In this document: one piece after another, positions 6,421-13,108 of the stretch | Numbering within the stretch: position 1 is the first letter of the stretch | Layout: each line of letters begins with the position of its first letter | Translations under genes and position numbers: made by a program | The notes under the pieces: model-generated | Seen by the model: only the letters and a program-made list of their open reading frames with translations | The model's database searches: none | Told to the model about the DNA's origin: nothing | Assembly (NCBI RefSeq): GCF_021648855.1 | Contig: NZ_JAKJHX010000132.1 | Location: 1-14,310 of the forward strand | Reading direction: 5' to 3' | Source of the DNA: Tychonema litorale BBK16 | GTDB lineage: Bacteria > Cyanobacteriota > Cyanobacteriia > Cyanobacteriales > Microcoleaceae | DNA: 14,310 bases

Positions 6421-6984
6421 CTACATTAAACCGTTTTCTGTGCAAATTCCATGCAGCGATCGATCCCAGGAGTCAACAGGGAGTTGTGCGATCGAGGCAA
6501 ATTCAAAGATAATGCCGATCGCAACTTTTGATTCCCACTCAGTTTTACTCAACATCCTGTCATAGTAGCCGCCGCCGTAACCCAAACGATAACCGCGCAA
6601 ATCGCAACCGATGGCTGGTACAAGAATTAAATCTACTTCTGATTGGTCTATTTTTGGAGCATCAGGCAGAGGTTCTAGAATGCCATAAGCTCCTGTATGT
6701 AAAGCGTCTCCCGGCTGCCAGATATGCCATGATAGCCCTTTGCCGACACAGCGGGGAAATCCCCATTTTTTAGGGGTGGTAAATAGGGGACTTAAATCTG
6801 GTTCTTGGCGACAACTGAAGTAGGCTAGGATGGTTTTTGATTGGGTGAATAGGGGTGAGGTTTGTAAGTGGCTGCAAATGCGATCGCTCTTTTCTCTCCA
6901 TGCTTCTGGTGATAGAGATTTGCGGGTTTTGAGGAGCGATTTTCTTAATTCAGTTTTAGTTAATGAAGGTTCAGGAGTATTCAT
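6421..6984 (-). CDS. 5-formyltetrahydrofolate cyclo-ligase (MTHFS)
   Basis: The enzyme converts 5-formyl-THF to 5,10-methenyl-THF with ATP and Mg2+, rescuing a folate that inhibits serine hydroxymethyltransferase. The 187-residue protein has the usual family length. It shows the N-terminal basic helix ELRKSLLKTRKSLSPEAW, the FPRC strand near 76-79, and the signature VPAIGCDLRGYRLGYGGGYYDR ending at 143, which includes the YGGGYYDR nucleotide/folate loop (136-143). It is cytosolic. Upstream, in the same direction, is the TetR-family gene (158 bases away); downstream is the FAH-family gene after 27 bases. glyA, whose side product is this substrate, lies about 2 kb away but is not in the same operon. 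The ATG at 6984 starts a natural N-terminus; no clear Shine-Dalgarno. Confidence 0.95.
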   Translation of the reverse strand: MNTPEPSLTKTELRKSLLKTRKSLSPEAWREKSDRICSHLQTSPLFTQSKTILAYFSCRQEPDLSPLFTTPKKWGFPRCVGKGLSWHIWQPGDALHTGAYGILEPLPDAPKIDQSEVDLILVPAIGCDLRGYRLGYGGGYYDRMLSKTEWESKVAIGIIFEFASIAQLPVDSWDRSLHGICTENGLM

Positions 6985-7029
6985 ATTTGCGATCGAATCT
7001 AACGACCTTCTTCATTAAGGAAAAAAATT

Positions 7030-7107
7030 ATGGTTTGGACTTTTTCTCAAAAGACGACGTTCACGGGTTTTAGTCCCGCCGAAGAGGCACAGATCCTTAT
7101 ACATTGA
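7030..7107 (+). CDS. Possible 25-residue small protein
   Basis: An ATG at 7030 follows AAGGA (7017-7021) at a spacing of 8 bases and opens 25 codons ending in TGA at 7105. The product begins MVWTFSQKTTF and is neutral to slightly acidic, with no membrane segment. It lies in the 157-base gap between the cyclo-ligase and TetR genes, on the opposite strand to both. Support is limited to the ribosome-binding site, and an ORF this short is expected by chance. Part of it overlaps CGGGTTTTAGTCCCG, an imperfect palindrome that may be a repeat. Confidence 0.15.
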   Translation: MVWTFSQKTTFTGFSPAEEAQILIH

Positions 7108-7141
7108 ATATGCTGTATCATATCAATTATTGTTTGATTTT

Positions 7142-8494
7142 CTAGGATTTGCGATCGAGACGCATCGCTTGTTCCAATGCCGTTTTTTCCCTAGCTCTTT
7201 GCGCGTAAGGCTCCAATTTAACAGCATCCCACCCTGTCAATATTAGCATATCTTCCAAAGTCATTCCCCGTATTAACATCTCGACGCACCAAGTTTGTTG
7301 AGTTTGTTCGATCGCGATCGCCTCTCCTTCAATAGTCATCAATCCCGCCGTCAATTCTTCCCATAACTGTTGTAACTCAATTTCCGACAACGGCTTTCGG
7401 GTTGGATTCAAAAACAAAGCTGATTCGCTATCTTTGCGGTTTTTCAAACACTGAGTCAGTGGATTATTAGTATAAGAACCGTAGCGCTTTCCCATAATCC
7501 ACTGATTTACGGGAACTTGCCGCACAAAACCTTGAGTGACTTGCAAAAGTTGTTGGTGCGAGTCGCTGATGCGGTGCGATCGGTCCAAATTAATAATCTC
7601 TTTGGCACTCAATCCCGATCCAAACAAAACGTATGTTACAGCATATTCTTGTTGTCCCAATTTTTTAGATCTTTGCAGGATAGTACCAACTAAACTTGCT
7701 GGCAAATCCGATACTTTTGCGGGATTTGATGTGACTGAAAATTGATTTTGGACGATCGCACTATCTCGAATTTGACTACCCGCTTCACCAGACTCAGCCA
7801 AAATCCCCATTTCCATTTCCTCCTCTTCCCTTCGCGCCCTTTGCGCCTTCGCGGTTCCTTCATTAAAATCTACTTCCGACTCAAAAGCATCAGCAGAAGA
7901 TACAGCCCCATGCAAAAATAGCGTGACCAAATTCTCCAAAAAATCCTCTCGATCCTGCCAAAGTTCGTGAAATTCGCTAGTAAATTCAATCACCGCATAT
8001 CCCAGCAACATCCCGTTAAGCAAACTCGCTAGCTTTTCGACACTCAAATGGGCGTGTAATTGTTCGCGATCGATGACAATGGCAAAATATTCAGCTACGT
8101 GGCGGTTGGCTTGCGTAAAGCCCGTACCCAGCGCTGCGCGGTTCTCTGAGGGATACTTTCCGGCTTCGCCGATAACGGATCGCACGACTTCGGGAACTCG
8201 TTCTAGCGCCTGCAAACAGGCAATAGCGTAGTCTTTGAGGGCTTGGGAAATATTGCTGGTGCGATCGGCCCGATCGACTAAAGTTTGACCCAAATTACTA
8301 AATACAGCAGCCTCTTCAATGACTGCCAACAGCAAACCGTGCTTACTCCCAAACTGTCTGAATAGAGTCACTTCATTGACTTCAGCCATTTCTGCAATTT
8401 GCTTAGTCGTGGTTTCAGTAACTCCTTGAGAGGCAAATAACTCCAGCGCTGCACTAATTAAACGCTGCCGAGTTGGATTTCGTTGAGCGGTCAT
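7142..8494 (-). CDS. TetR-family regulator fused to a degenerate tyrosine-recombinase-like domain
   Basis: I place the start at the ATG at 8494 (450 residues). An in-frame ATG at 8533 would add 13 residues but would run through the operator-like repeat. Residues about 8-55 form a TetR helix-turn-helix (RLISAALELFASQGV, TTTKQIAEMAEVNEVTLFRQF). Residues about 60-200 are helical and fit a TetR ligand/dimer domain. A charged linker follows (about 205-260, with KAQRARREEEE). The last 190 residues resemble a XerC/D-type catalytic domain: GSGLSAKEIINL matches the ATGLRxSEL block, QTWCVEMLIRGM matches the RHTFATHLLERG block, and LTGWDAVKLEPYAQRA matches the LGHxxxxTTxIYTH block. The catalytic Arg positions hold Ser296 and Gln399; Tyr430 is kept. 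Ordinary TetR proteins are about 200 residues. It faces the desaturase gene divergently, so it probably controls that gene and itself. Confidence 0.85.
   Translation of the reverse strand: MTAQRNPTRQRLISAALELFASQGVTETTTKQIAEMAEVNEVTLFRQFGSKHGLLLAVIEEAAVFSNLGQTLVDRADRTSNISQALKDYAIACLQALERVPEVVRSVIGEAGKYPSENRAALGTGFTQANRHVAEYFAIVIDREQLHAHLSVEKLASLLNGMLLGYAVIEFTSEFHELWQDREDFLENLVTLFLHGAVSSADAFESEVDFNEGTAKAQRARREEEEMEMGILAESGEAGSQIRDSAIVQNQFSVTSNPAKVSDLPASLVGTILQRSKKLGQQEYAVTYVLFGSGLSAKEIINLDRSHRISDSHQQLLQVTQGFVRQVPVNQWIMGKRYGSYTNNPLTQCLKNRKDSESALFLNPTRKPLSEIELQQLWEELTAGLMTIEGEAIAIEQTQQTWCVEMLIRGMTLEDMLILTGWDAVKLEPYAQRAREKTALEQAMRLDRKS
7826..7857 (-). repeat. Dispersed-repeat-like segment inside the TetR coding sequence
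   Basis: Minus-strand ACCGCGAAGGCGCAAAGG continues as GCGCGAAGGGAAGAGG. It is built from CGAAGG/CAAAGG/CGAAGG sub-repeats and encodes the KAQRARREEE linker residues at about 212-224. I recognise this CGCGAAGG...CGCAAAGG motif as an intergenic repeat in filamentous cyanobacteria; here it sits in frame between the two domains. That history is inference. Confidence 0.45.
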
Positions 8495-8503
8495 AAACAA
8501 AAT

Positions 8504-8518
8504 GCAAGTGGTACTTGC
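8504..8518. promoter_or_regulatory. Operator-like inverted repeat 1
   Basis: GCAAGT-GGT-ACTTGC is a perfect inverted repeat with 6-base arms and a 3-base centre, lying 10 bases upstream of the TetR ATG at 8494. TetR-family dimers bind such short palindromes, often next to their own gene. The matching site at 8550-8564 strengthens the case. Confidence 0.7.
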
Positions 8519-8549
8519 GAAAATAAGAAACACCTGTTAAGCTGAATAT

Positions 8550-8564
8550 GTAAGTAGCACTTGC
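8550..8564. promoter_or_regulatory. Operator-like inverted repeat 2
   Basis: GTAAGT-AGC-ACTTGC matches site 1 in arm length, spacing and all arm bases but one. The two centres (8511 and 8557) are 46 bases apart. Between them, on the plus strand, TTGCGA (8515-8520) and TTAAGC (8538-8543) are separated by 17 bases and could be a weak promoter for the desaturase gene. The pair would bracket the divergent promoters. Confidence 0.65.
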
Positions 8565-8691
8565 ACTCTATGCCATCTGTAACGGTATGCTTTGGCAAGC
8601 ATTAATTATCACCAGTGTACAGGGGGAGGGCGATCGGTGTTTTGTCTGCGGACAATATCGCGATCGCAGTTATCTAAAATTAAGGATTTTT

Positions 8692-9552
8692 ATGACTTCC
8701 AATTCTGTTGACACTGCCTTAAATGGCAGGCAGTCGCTAGCTTTTAGCTGGACGACAGCGGCATTTTTTGCGGCTATACACGCCCTAGCTTTGCTTGCGC
8801 CCTGGTTTTTTTCTTGGTCTGCTTTAGGCGTAGCAGTATTTCTGCACTGGTTGTTCGGCAGTATTGGCATTTGTTTAGGATATCATCGGCTGTTAACTCA
8901 TCGCAGTTTTCAAGTGCCGAAAAAGCTAGAATATGCGATCGCCTTACTTGGCGCTTTAGCAATGCAAGGTGGGCCCATATTTTGGGTTGCCGGACACCGC
9001 CAGCATCACCTCCACACAGAAGATAATGACAAAGATCCTTACTCCGCGCGACGGGGTTTTTGGTGGAGTCACATGATGTGGGTATTTTACCCCCAGAAAA
9101 AGTTTTTTGACTGCAAAATTTACCAGCAATACGCGCCCGATTTAGCTAAGGATGGATTCTACCGCTGGTTAGATACTTACTTTCTGCTACTGCAAATTCC
9201 TGTAGGAGTTTTGCTGTATCTGCTAGGCGGTTGGTCATTTGTGATTTACGGTGTATTTCTCAGGGCAGTCTTGCTGTGGCATAGTACCTGGTTAATTAAT
9301 TCTGCCAGTCACATGACGGGCTACCGCACGTTCAATTCCGCAGACAATTCTCGCAATCTCTGGTGGGCAGCAATTCTCACCTATGGAGAAGGCTGGCACA
9401 ACAACCACCACGCTTATCCGAATGTCGCAAAAGCAGGATGGAAATGGTGGGAAATTGACATGACTTGGTGGGCGATTCAATCTTTGAAAACGGTGGGTTT
9501 AGCTAAAAAGATTGTACTACCGCCAAGAGTAGCAGCAGATTCAAAACTTTAA
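8692..9552 (+). CDS. desC: Acyl-lipid delta-9-type fatty acid desaturase
   Basis: The 286-residue membrane di-iron desaturase carries the three histidine boxes of the delta-9 class: HRLLTH (65-70), HRQHH (102-106, in VAGHRQHHLHTED) and HNNHH (236-240, in GEGWHNNHHAYP). Hydrophobic segments at about 22-40, 43-62, 83-100 and 160-200 fit two membrane hairpins. Cyanobacterial DesC enzymes put the first double bond into C16/C18 chains of membrane lipids, using ferredoxin as electron donor; they matter for cold adaptation. I chose the ATG at 8692, with AAGGA (8682-8686) 5 bases upstream. An in-frame ATG at 8587 adds 35 residues unlike the family and has no Shine-Dalgarno. The leader is about 125 bases past the second operator-like site. 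Exact positional specificity is not proven by sequence. Confidence 0.93.
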   Translation: MTSNSVDTALNGRQSLAFSWTTAAFFAAIHALALLAPWFFSWSALGVAVFLHWLFGSIGICLGYHRLLTHRSFQVPKKLEYAIALLGALAMQGGPIFWVAGHRQHHLHTEDNDKDPYSARRGFWWSHMMWVFYPQKKFFDCKIYQQYAPDLAKDGFYRWLDTYFLLLQIPVGVLLYLLGGWSFVIYGVFLRAVLLWHSTWLINSASHMTGYRTFNSADNSRNLWWAAILTYGEGWHNNHHAYPNVAKAGWKWWEIDMTWWAIQSLKTVGLAKKIVLPPRVAADSKL

Positions 9553-9576
9553 TTGGTGTCGCTGAATTTAGGTATG

Positions 9577-9618
9577 ATTCACAGTAGGGGCAATTCATGA
9601 ATTGCCCTTACTGTGAAT
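9577..9618. terminator. 42-base palindrome downstream of the desaturase gene
   Basis: The sequence reads identically on both strands except at 9587/9608, which still pairs as G-U. This gives 21-base arms around a central CATG, 25 bases past the stop. It could end transcription from both sides, since fcl converges on it, but I also recognise GGGGCAATTCATGAATTGCC as a dispersed cyanobacterial palindrome, so it may be mobile in origin. Confidence 0.7.
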
Positions 9619-9660
9619 TGCCCTTACTGTGAATTGCCCTTACTGTGAATTGCCCTTACT
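9599..9660 (+). repeat. Tandem 16-base repeat (GAATTGCCCTTACTGT), almost 4 copies
   Basis: Units start at 9599, 9615, 9631 and 9647; the first three are complete and identical, and the fourth is cut at 14 bases. The unit is one arm of the adjacent 42-base palindrome, so the array looks like tandem amplification of half of that element. Confidence 0.93.
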
Positions 9661-9695
9661 ACCCTACTGTTTATCTGCACCTATCTACTTACACT

Positions 9696-10640
9696 TTACG
9701 CTGCGTGTTTTCGATACCACTCGATCGTATTTTTCAACCCTTCCTTAAACTCTGTCTGTGCAGTAAATCCAAAGGCTGTTTTTGCCCTTTCCGTATCCAA
9801 ACAGCGGCGCGGCTGACCATTCGGTTTATCTGTTTCCCAAACAATTTCGCCTTTAAACTCCATCAGTTCGCAAAGTAACTCAATCAAATCTCTAATTGGG
9901 ATTTCATGATTCGTTCCCAAATTCACCGGTTCGGAGTCATTGTAATTCTGAGTTGCCATCACAATTCCCCGCGCGGCATCTGTGGAATACAAAAACTCGC
10001 GGGTAGGGCTACCGTCGCCCCAAACTGGTAATGTTTTGTCTCCCCTTTCTTGGGCTTCGTGGACTTTCCGAATTAATGCGGGGATGACGTGGGAACTTTT
10101 CGGGTCAAAGTTATCTTCCGGGCCGTACAAATTTACTGGTAGCAAGTAGATACCGTTGAATCCGTATTGCTGGCGGTAGGATTGCAGTTGCACTAATAAG
10201 GCTTTTTTGGCTATTCCGTAAGGGGCGTTAGTTACCTCTGGATAGCCGTTCCAAAGGTTGTCTTCTTTGAAAGGAACTGGAGTTAAGTTTGGATAAGCAC
10301 AAATTGTGCCAACACAAACAAATTTTGCAACTCCGGCTTCGTAGGCTGCGTGAATTAGTTGCGCGCCCATCATCAAATTGTCGTAAAATAATTCAGCGGG
10401 TTTGAGTTGATTTAAACCAATGCCGCCGACGTGGGCTGCTAGGTGGATGATGATATCTTGTTGGTCGGCGGCGCGTTTGCAGTTTTCCATGACGCGGAGA
10501 TCGCAATCGCGCGATCGCGTTACTGCAATTTTATCACCATCGGCTCCTGCTTTGACTAACTGATCGATGACTTGACGGCCTAGGAAGCCTGCGCCACCTG
10601 TGACTAAAATCCGTTTGTTACTTAAGTCTAAGCTGGTCAT
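9696..10640 (-). CDS. fcl: GDP-L-fucose synthase (GDP-4-keto-6-deoxymannose epimerase/reductase)
   Basis: Fcl performs the last step of GDP-L-fucose synthesis: 3,5-epimerisation and NADPH-dependent 4-reduction of GDP-4-keto-6-deoxymannose. The 314-residue extended short-chain dehydrogenase has the usual length. It shows the Rossmann motif TGGAGFLG (14-21), LAAHVGGIG, the SDR pair Tyr141/Lys145 in YGIAKK, and [23 protein letters not shown]. The position of the SDR serine holds Thr112 ([10 protein letters not shown]), a conservative change that should still work. The ATG at 10640 follows AGGA with good spacing. It lies downstream of gmd on the same strand, but a 205-base gap holding a palindromic element separates them. 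Confidence 0.95.
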   Translation of the reverse strand: MTSLDLSNKRILVTGGAGFLGRQVIDQLVKAGADGDKIAVTRSRDCDLRVMENCKRAADQQDIIIHLAAHVGGIGLNQLKPAELFYDNLMMGAQLIHAAYEAGVAKFVCVGTICAYPNLTPVPFKEDNLWNGYPEVTNAPYGIAKKALLVQLQSYRQQYGFNGIYLLPVNLYGPEDNFDPKSSHVIPALIRKVHEAQERGDKTLPVWGDGSPTREFLYSTDAARGIVMATQNYNDSEPVNLGTNHEIPIRDLIELLCELMEFKGEIVWETDKPNGQPRRCLDTERAKTAFGFTAQTEFKEGLKNTIEWYRKHAA

Positions 10641-10731
10641 AATTTTATCCTGTTTTTGAATAAAGGTCGATCGACAATATCAAATATCAACAATGATGAA
10701 AGCCTTGAGAAATCTCGTTCACAGCCGAGTC

Positions 10732-10815
10732 TAGATCCCCCTAAATCCCCCTTAATAAGGGGGACTTTGATCCATTTCCGGTTCCCCCCTTCCTAAGGGG
10801 GGCTAGGGGGATCTA
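10732..10815. repeat. 84-base nested-palindrome element between gmd and fcl
   Basis: The ends are perfect 12-base inverted repeats: TAGATCCCCCTA (10732-10743) and TAGGGGGATCTA (10804-10815). Inside are two hairpins: CCCCCTT/AAGGGGG (10747-10753 with 10757-10763) and CCCCCCTT/AAGGGGGG (10784-10791 with 10795-10802). The whole forms a cruciform-like, four-armed structure. Similar GATCCCCCTAAATCCCCC palindromes are widespread in cyanobacteria. It carries no ORF and looks like a MITE-like or REP-like element. In RNA it could also attenuate gmd-fcl read-through. Confidence 0.85.
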
Positions 10816-10845
10816 AGTTTAATAGTCAAACCGCAGAATGATTAA

Positions 10846-11877
10846 TTAATCAAATCCGTTACCAGAACCTCGCAACTGCTGATCCAAAGCTTTAATGTCA
10901 GCATCCACCATCAAATGTACTAACTGTTCAAAAGTTACAGAGGGTTCCCAATTTAAGTTAGTGCGCGCCTTCGTCGAGTCGCCAATCAAAAGTTCTACTT
11001 CCGCCGGACGTAGGTAGCGCTCATCAAACTCTACATAATCTTCCCAATTCAAGTTGGCGTAGGTGAAGGCTAAATGTAGGAATTCCTTAATGGAATGGGT
11101 CTCGTTGGTAGCAATGACATAATCGTCCGGCTTCTCTTGTTGCAGCATCAGCCACATTGCCTTCACATAGTCTTTAGCATAACCCCAGTCCCGCTTGGAA
11201 TCGAGATTTCCCAAGTAAAGTTTCTTCTGTTTTCCTACTAAAATTCTGGCAAGGGCGCGAGTAATTTTGCGAGTTACAAATGTTTCGCCACGGCGGGGAG
11301 ATTCGTGGTTGAATAGGATGCCGTTGCAGGCAAAAAGTCCGTAGGATTCGCGATAATTTATGGTTTGCCAGTGACCGTAAACTTTGGCGCAAGCGTAGGG
11401 ACTTCTGGGATAAAAAGGCGTTGTTTCTTTTTGCGGAACTTCCTGCACTAAGCCAAACATTTCAGAAGAACCTGCTTGATAAAACCGCACTTCTATGCCT
11501 GTGCGTCGCTGATAGTCTCGAACTGCTTCTAGCAAGCGCAACACGCCCATCCCTACGGCATCAACCGTATATTCTGGGGAGTCAAAGCTAACTCGAACGT
11601 GAGATTGAGCGCCTAAGTTATAAACTTCTACTGGCTTGACTTCTTCTAAGATTCGGCGCAGAGTAGTGCCGTCGGTTAAGTCTCCGTAGTGCAAAAATAA
11701 CTTGGCATCATCGCTGTGAGGATCGACGTAAATGTGGTCAATGCGATCGGTATTGAAACTAGAACTCCGCCGGATAATGCCGTGAACTTCATAGCCTTTT
11801 TCTAGTAATAACTCACTCAAATAAGAGCCGTCTTGACCTGTAATACCTGTTATTAGTGCTCGCTTCCGTTGCGTCAT
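10846..11877 (-). CDS. gmd: GDP-mannose 4,6-dehydratase
   Basis: Gmd dehydrates GDP-D-mannose to GDP-4-keto-6-deoxy-D-mannose with tightly bound NADP. The 343-residue protein shows [10 protein letters not shown] (11-20), [10 protein letters not shown], the catalytic SSE (137-139), [15 protein letters not shown] with Tyr161 and Lys165, [16 protein letters not shown], and [13 protein letters not shown]. Length and motifs are those of the family. The ATG at 11877 is preceded by AGGA at an 8-base spacing. It is followed by fcl on the same strand, the classic GDP-fucose pair, though a palindromic element lies in the gap. The product could also feed GDP-rhamnose or related deoxysugars, but the fcl neighbour favours fucose. 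Confidence 0.97.
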   Translation of the reverse strand: MTQRKRALITGITGQDGSYLSELLLEKGYEVHGIIRRSSSFNTDRIDHIYVDPHSDDAKLFLHYGDLTDGTTLRRILEEVKPVEVYNLGAQSHVRVSFDSPEYTVDAVGMGVLRLLEAVRDYQRRTGIEVRFYQAGSSEMFGLVQEVPQKETTPFYPRSPYACAKVYGHWQTINYRESYGLFACNGILFNHESPRRGETFVTRKITRALARILVGKQKKLYLGNLDSKRDWGYAKDYVKAMWLMLQQEKPDDYVIATNETHSIKEFLHLAFTYANLNWEDYVEFDERYLRPAEVELLIGDSTKARTNLNWEPSVTFEQLVHLMVDADIKALDQQLRGSGNGFD

Positions 11878-12041
11878 CTGAATTTTCCTGTGACAGACTT
11901 TTTTAATTCAAAACTTTCTGGCAGAAAGCTATTGTTCCCTGCCAGTTTTATGCTCAGACTCTAGACTAACTTAGAATTTCGCGATCGGCATTAGGGAATT
12001 TCCCAAGCTTTACAAAGATTTGGCTTGGAGTCTCAGTAGTG

Positions 12042-12084
12042 AGCATCAGTAGTTAGTAGCAAATCATGAATAACTACTGATGCT
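12042..12084. terminator. 14-base-arm hairpin after the phosphoglycosyl transferase gene
   Basis: AGCATCAGTAGTTA (12042-12055) and TAACTACTGATGCT (12071-12084) are perfect inverted arms around a 15-base loop. It begins 15 bases past the stop of the minus-strand gene at 12100, so it probably ends or protects that transcript. There is no T-run. The remainder of the 222-base gap to gmd shows nothing else. Confidence 0.6.
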
Positions 12085-12099
12085 GACTGCGGACAAAAA

Positions 12100-12831
12100 T
12101 TAGTAAGCGCCGTTATTTTTAGGAAAAATTACCACGCCAATTGTTTTGAAAACGATCCACATATCCATCCAAAGGTTTTTTTCATTTGCATAATAGAGAT
12201 CGATTTGGACTCGGCGGGGATAGGGAATGTCGTTGCGACCAGAGACTTGCCACAAGCCTGTGATTCCAGGTCTTATGGTCAGAACTTTGTTGATGTAACT
12301 GCCATATCTAGGCAATTCCTCTTCAACTAAGGGTCTCGGCCCAACTACGCTCATATCCCCCTTCAAAACATTCCAAAACTGGGGAAATTCGTCTAAACTG
12401 GTCGCTCGTAAAAATCTTCCGATACAGGTAATTCGAGGGTCTTGTTTCAGCTTGAAATTGTCCTCAAACTCTTGACGGAGATGCGGCGATTTTTGCATGA
12501 TTTCCACCAAGATGTCGTCCGCATTTTCCACCATCGTTCTGAATTTAAGGCAATAAAACATCTTGTGATTTTTGCCTACTCGTTCCTGTACATAAAAAAT
12601 TGGCCCGGAGGAGCTTAAGGCAATCGAGAGAGCCAAAAGCAGGTAAACCGGAGCAAACAGGATCAGAACCGACAAGGAAAACATGATGTCAAATAACCGC
12701 TTGAAAAATTCTCCGTCGAGGTTTTGGAGAGAGCGACTTATGCGTCTATTTCTAGACAAGACAGGCTGAAAACCACGTCTAGCGATCGCTCTAATTACCT
12801 TCCCGGAGATTAGTTGGCTGTCGGCAGTCAT
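12100..12831 (-). CDS. Polyprenyl-phosphate phosphoglycosyl transferase (bacterial sugar transferase)
   Basis: The 243-residue protein is a monotopic phosphoglycosyl transferase. It has one hydrophobic segment with a mid-helix Pro (about 48-72, VLILFAPVYLLL) after a basic stretch, then GPIFYVQERVGK, KFRTM (96-100), the catalytic Asp147-Glu148 in TSLDEFPQFWNVLKGDMS, VGPRPL and RPGITGLWQVSGR. It transfers a hexose-1-phosphate from a nucleotide sugar to undecaprenyl phosphate, starting an exopolysaccharide or O-antigen repeat unit. It is the short form, with only about 45 residues before the membrane segment and without the N-terminal multi-helix region of WbaP/WcaJ. A GGAG 4 bases before the ATG at 12831 supports the start. 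Neighbours gmd, fcl and a GT4 enzyme place it in a surface-glycan cluster. The sugar is unknown. Confidence 0.94.
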   Translation of the reverse strand: MTADSQLISGKVIRAIARRGFQPVLSRNRRISRSLQNLDGEFFKRLFDIMFSLSVLILFAPVYLLLALSIALSSSGPIFYVQERVGKNHKMFYCLKFRTMVENADDILVEIMQKSPHLRQEFEDNFKLKQDPRITCIGRFLRATSLDEFPQFWNVLKGDMSVVGPRPLVEEELPRYGSYINKVLTIRPGITGLWQVSGRNDIPYPRRVQIDLYYANEKNLWMDMWIVFKTIGVVIFPKNNGAY

Positions 12832-12935
12832 CTTACTCCTTCACTTCACACCACACACAGTCATGATCATAAAGCCTCAAGACGCTTTGTTCTGTGAATT
12901 ATGTCTCAATCCTGAATTTTCTTGGGGAAAGGGGC

Positions 12936-12964
12936 AGTTGAGGGTTGAGGGTTGACGGTTGACA
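12936..12964 (+). repeat. Heptamer array (GGTTGAG/GGTTGAC)
   Basis: Four 7-base units (AGTTGAG, GGTTGAG, GGTTGAC, GGTTGAC) lie in the 277-base gap between the GT4 gene and the phosphoglycosyl transferase gene. The unit is close to the TTGACAG heptamers at 5533-5550. Confidence 0.75.
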
Positions 12965-12985
12965 GTCCTGGACGGACTCCGCCAA

Positions 12986-13052
12986 AGAAACCGGGTTTTT
13001 CACCGAATTTACGGCGTGTAACCAAGTATTTCGTAAAAAAAAACCGGTTTCT
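12986..13052. repeat. Dispersed inverted repeat (AGAAACCGGGTTTTT)
   Basis: AGAAACCGGGTTTTT (12986-13000) and AAAAACCGGTTTCT (13039-13052) are inverted arms differing by one C, around a 38-base middle. AAGAAACYGGG-type cores are abundant repeats in Oscillatoriales as I know them, and the related AAGAAACTGGG occurs in the hairpin repeats at 1-52 and 2786-2840. It may be a MITE-like element. Confidence 0.6.
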
Positions 13053-13108
13053 GGGCCACGATGCGTAAGCCCTAATAGAAAAAGTTCTCCCATCTCCCCC
13101 TCTCCCTG

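Noticed and set aside
8495..8533. 13-residue N-terminal extension of the TetR protein
   Set aside because: It would read through the perfect inverted repeat at 8504-8518, and TetR proteins normally begin close to the residues after the ATG at 8494.
8587..8691. 35-residue N-terminal extension of the desaturase from an upstream ATG
   Set aside because: No Shine-Dalgarno there, and the added residues do not look like the family; the ATG at 8692 has AAGGA at proper spacing.
9599..9660. 16-base direct repeats as a CRISPR array
   Set aside because: The units are contiguous with no spacers, and the unit is one arm of the neighbouring palindrome.
10732..10815. A rho-independent terminator for gmd
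   Set aside because: The stems are strong but no T-run follows on either strand, and the terminal inverted repeats fit a dispersed element better.
11174..11392. Alternative minus-strand frame within gmd
   Set aside because: gmd is intact and conserved through this region; the other frame has no independent support.
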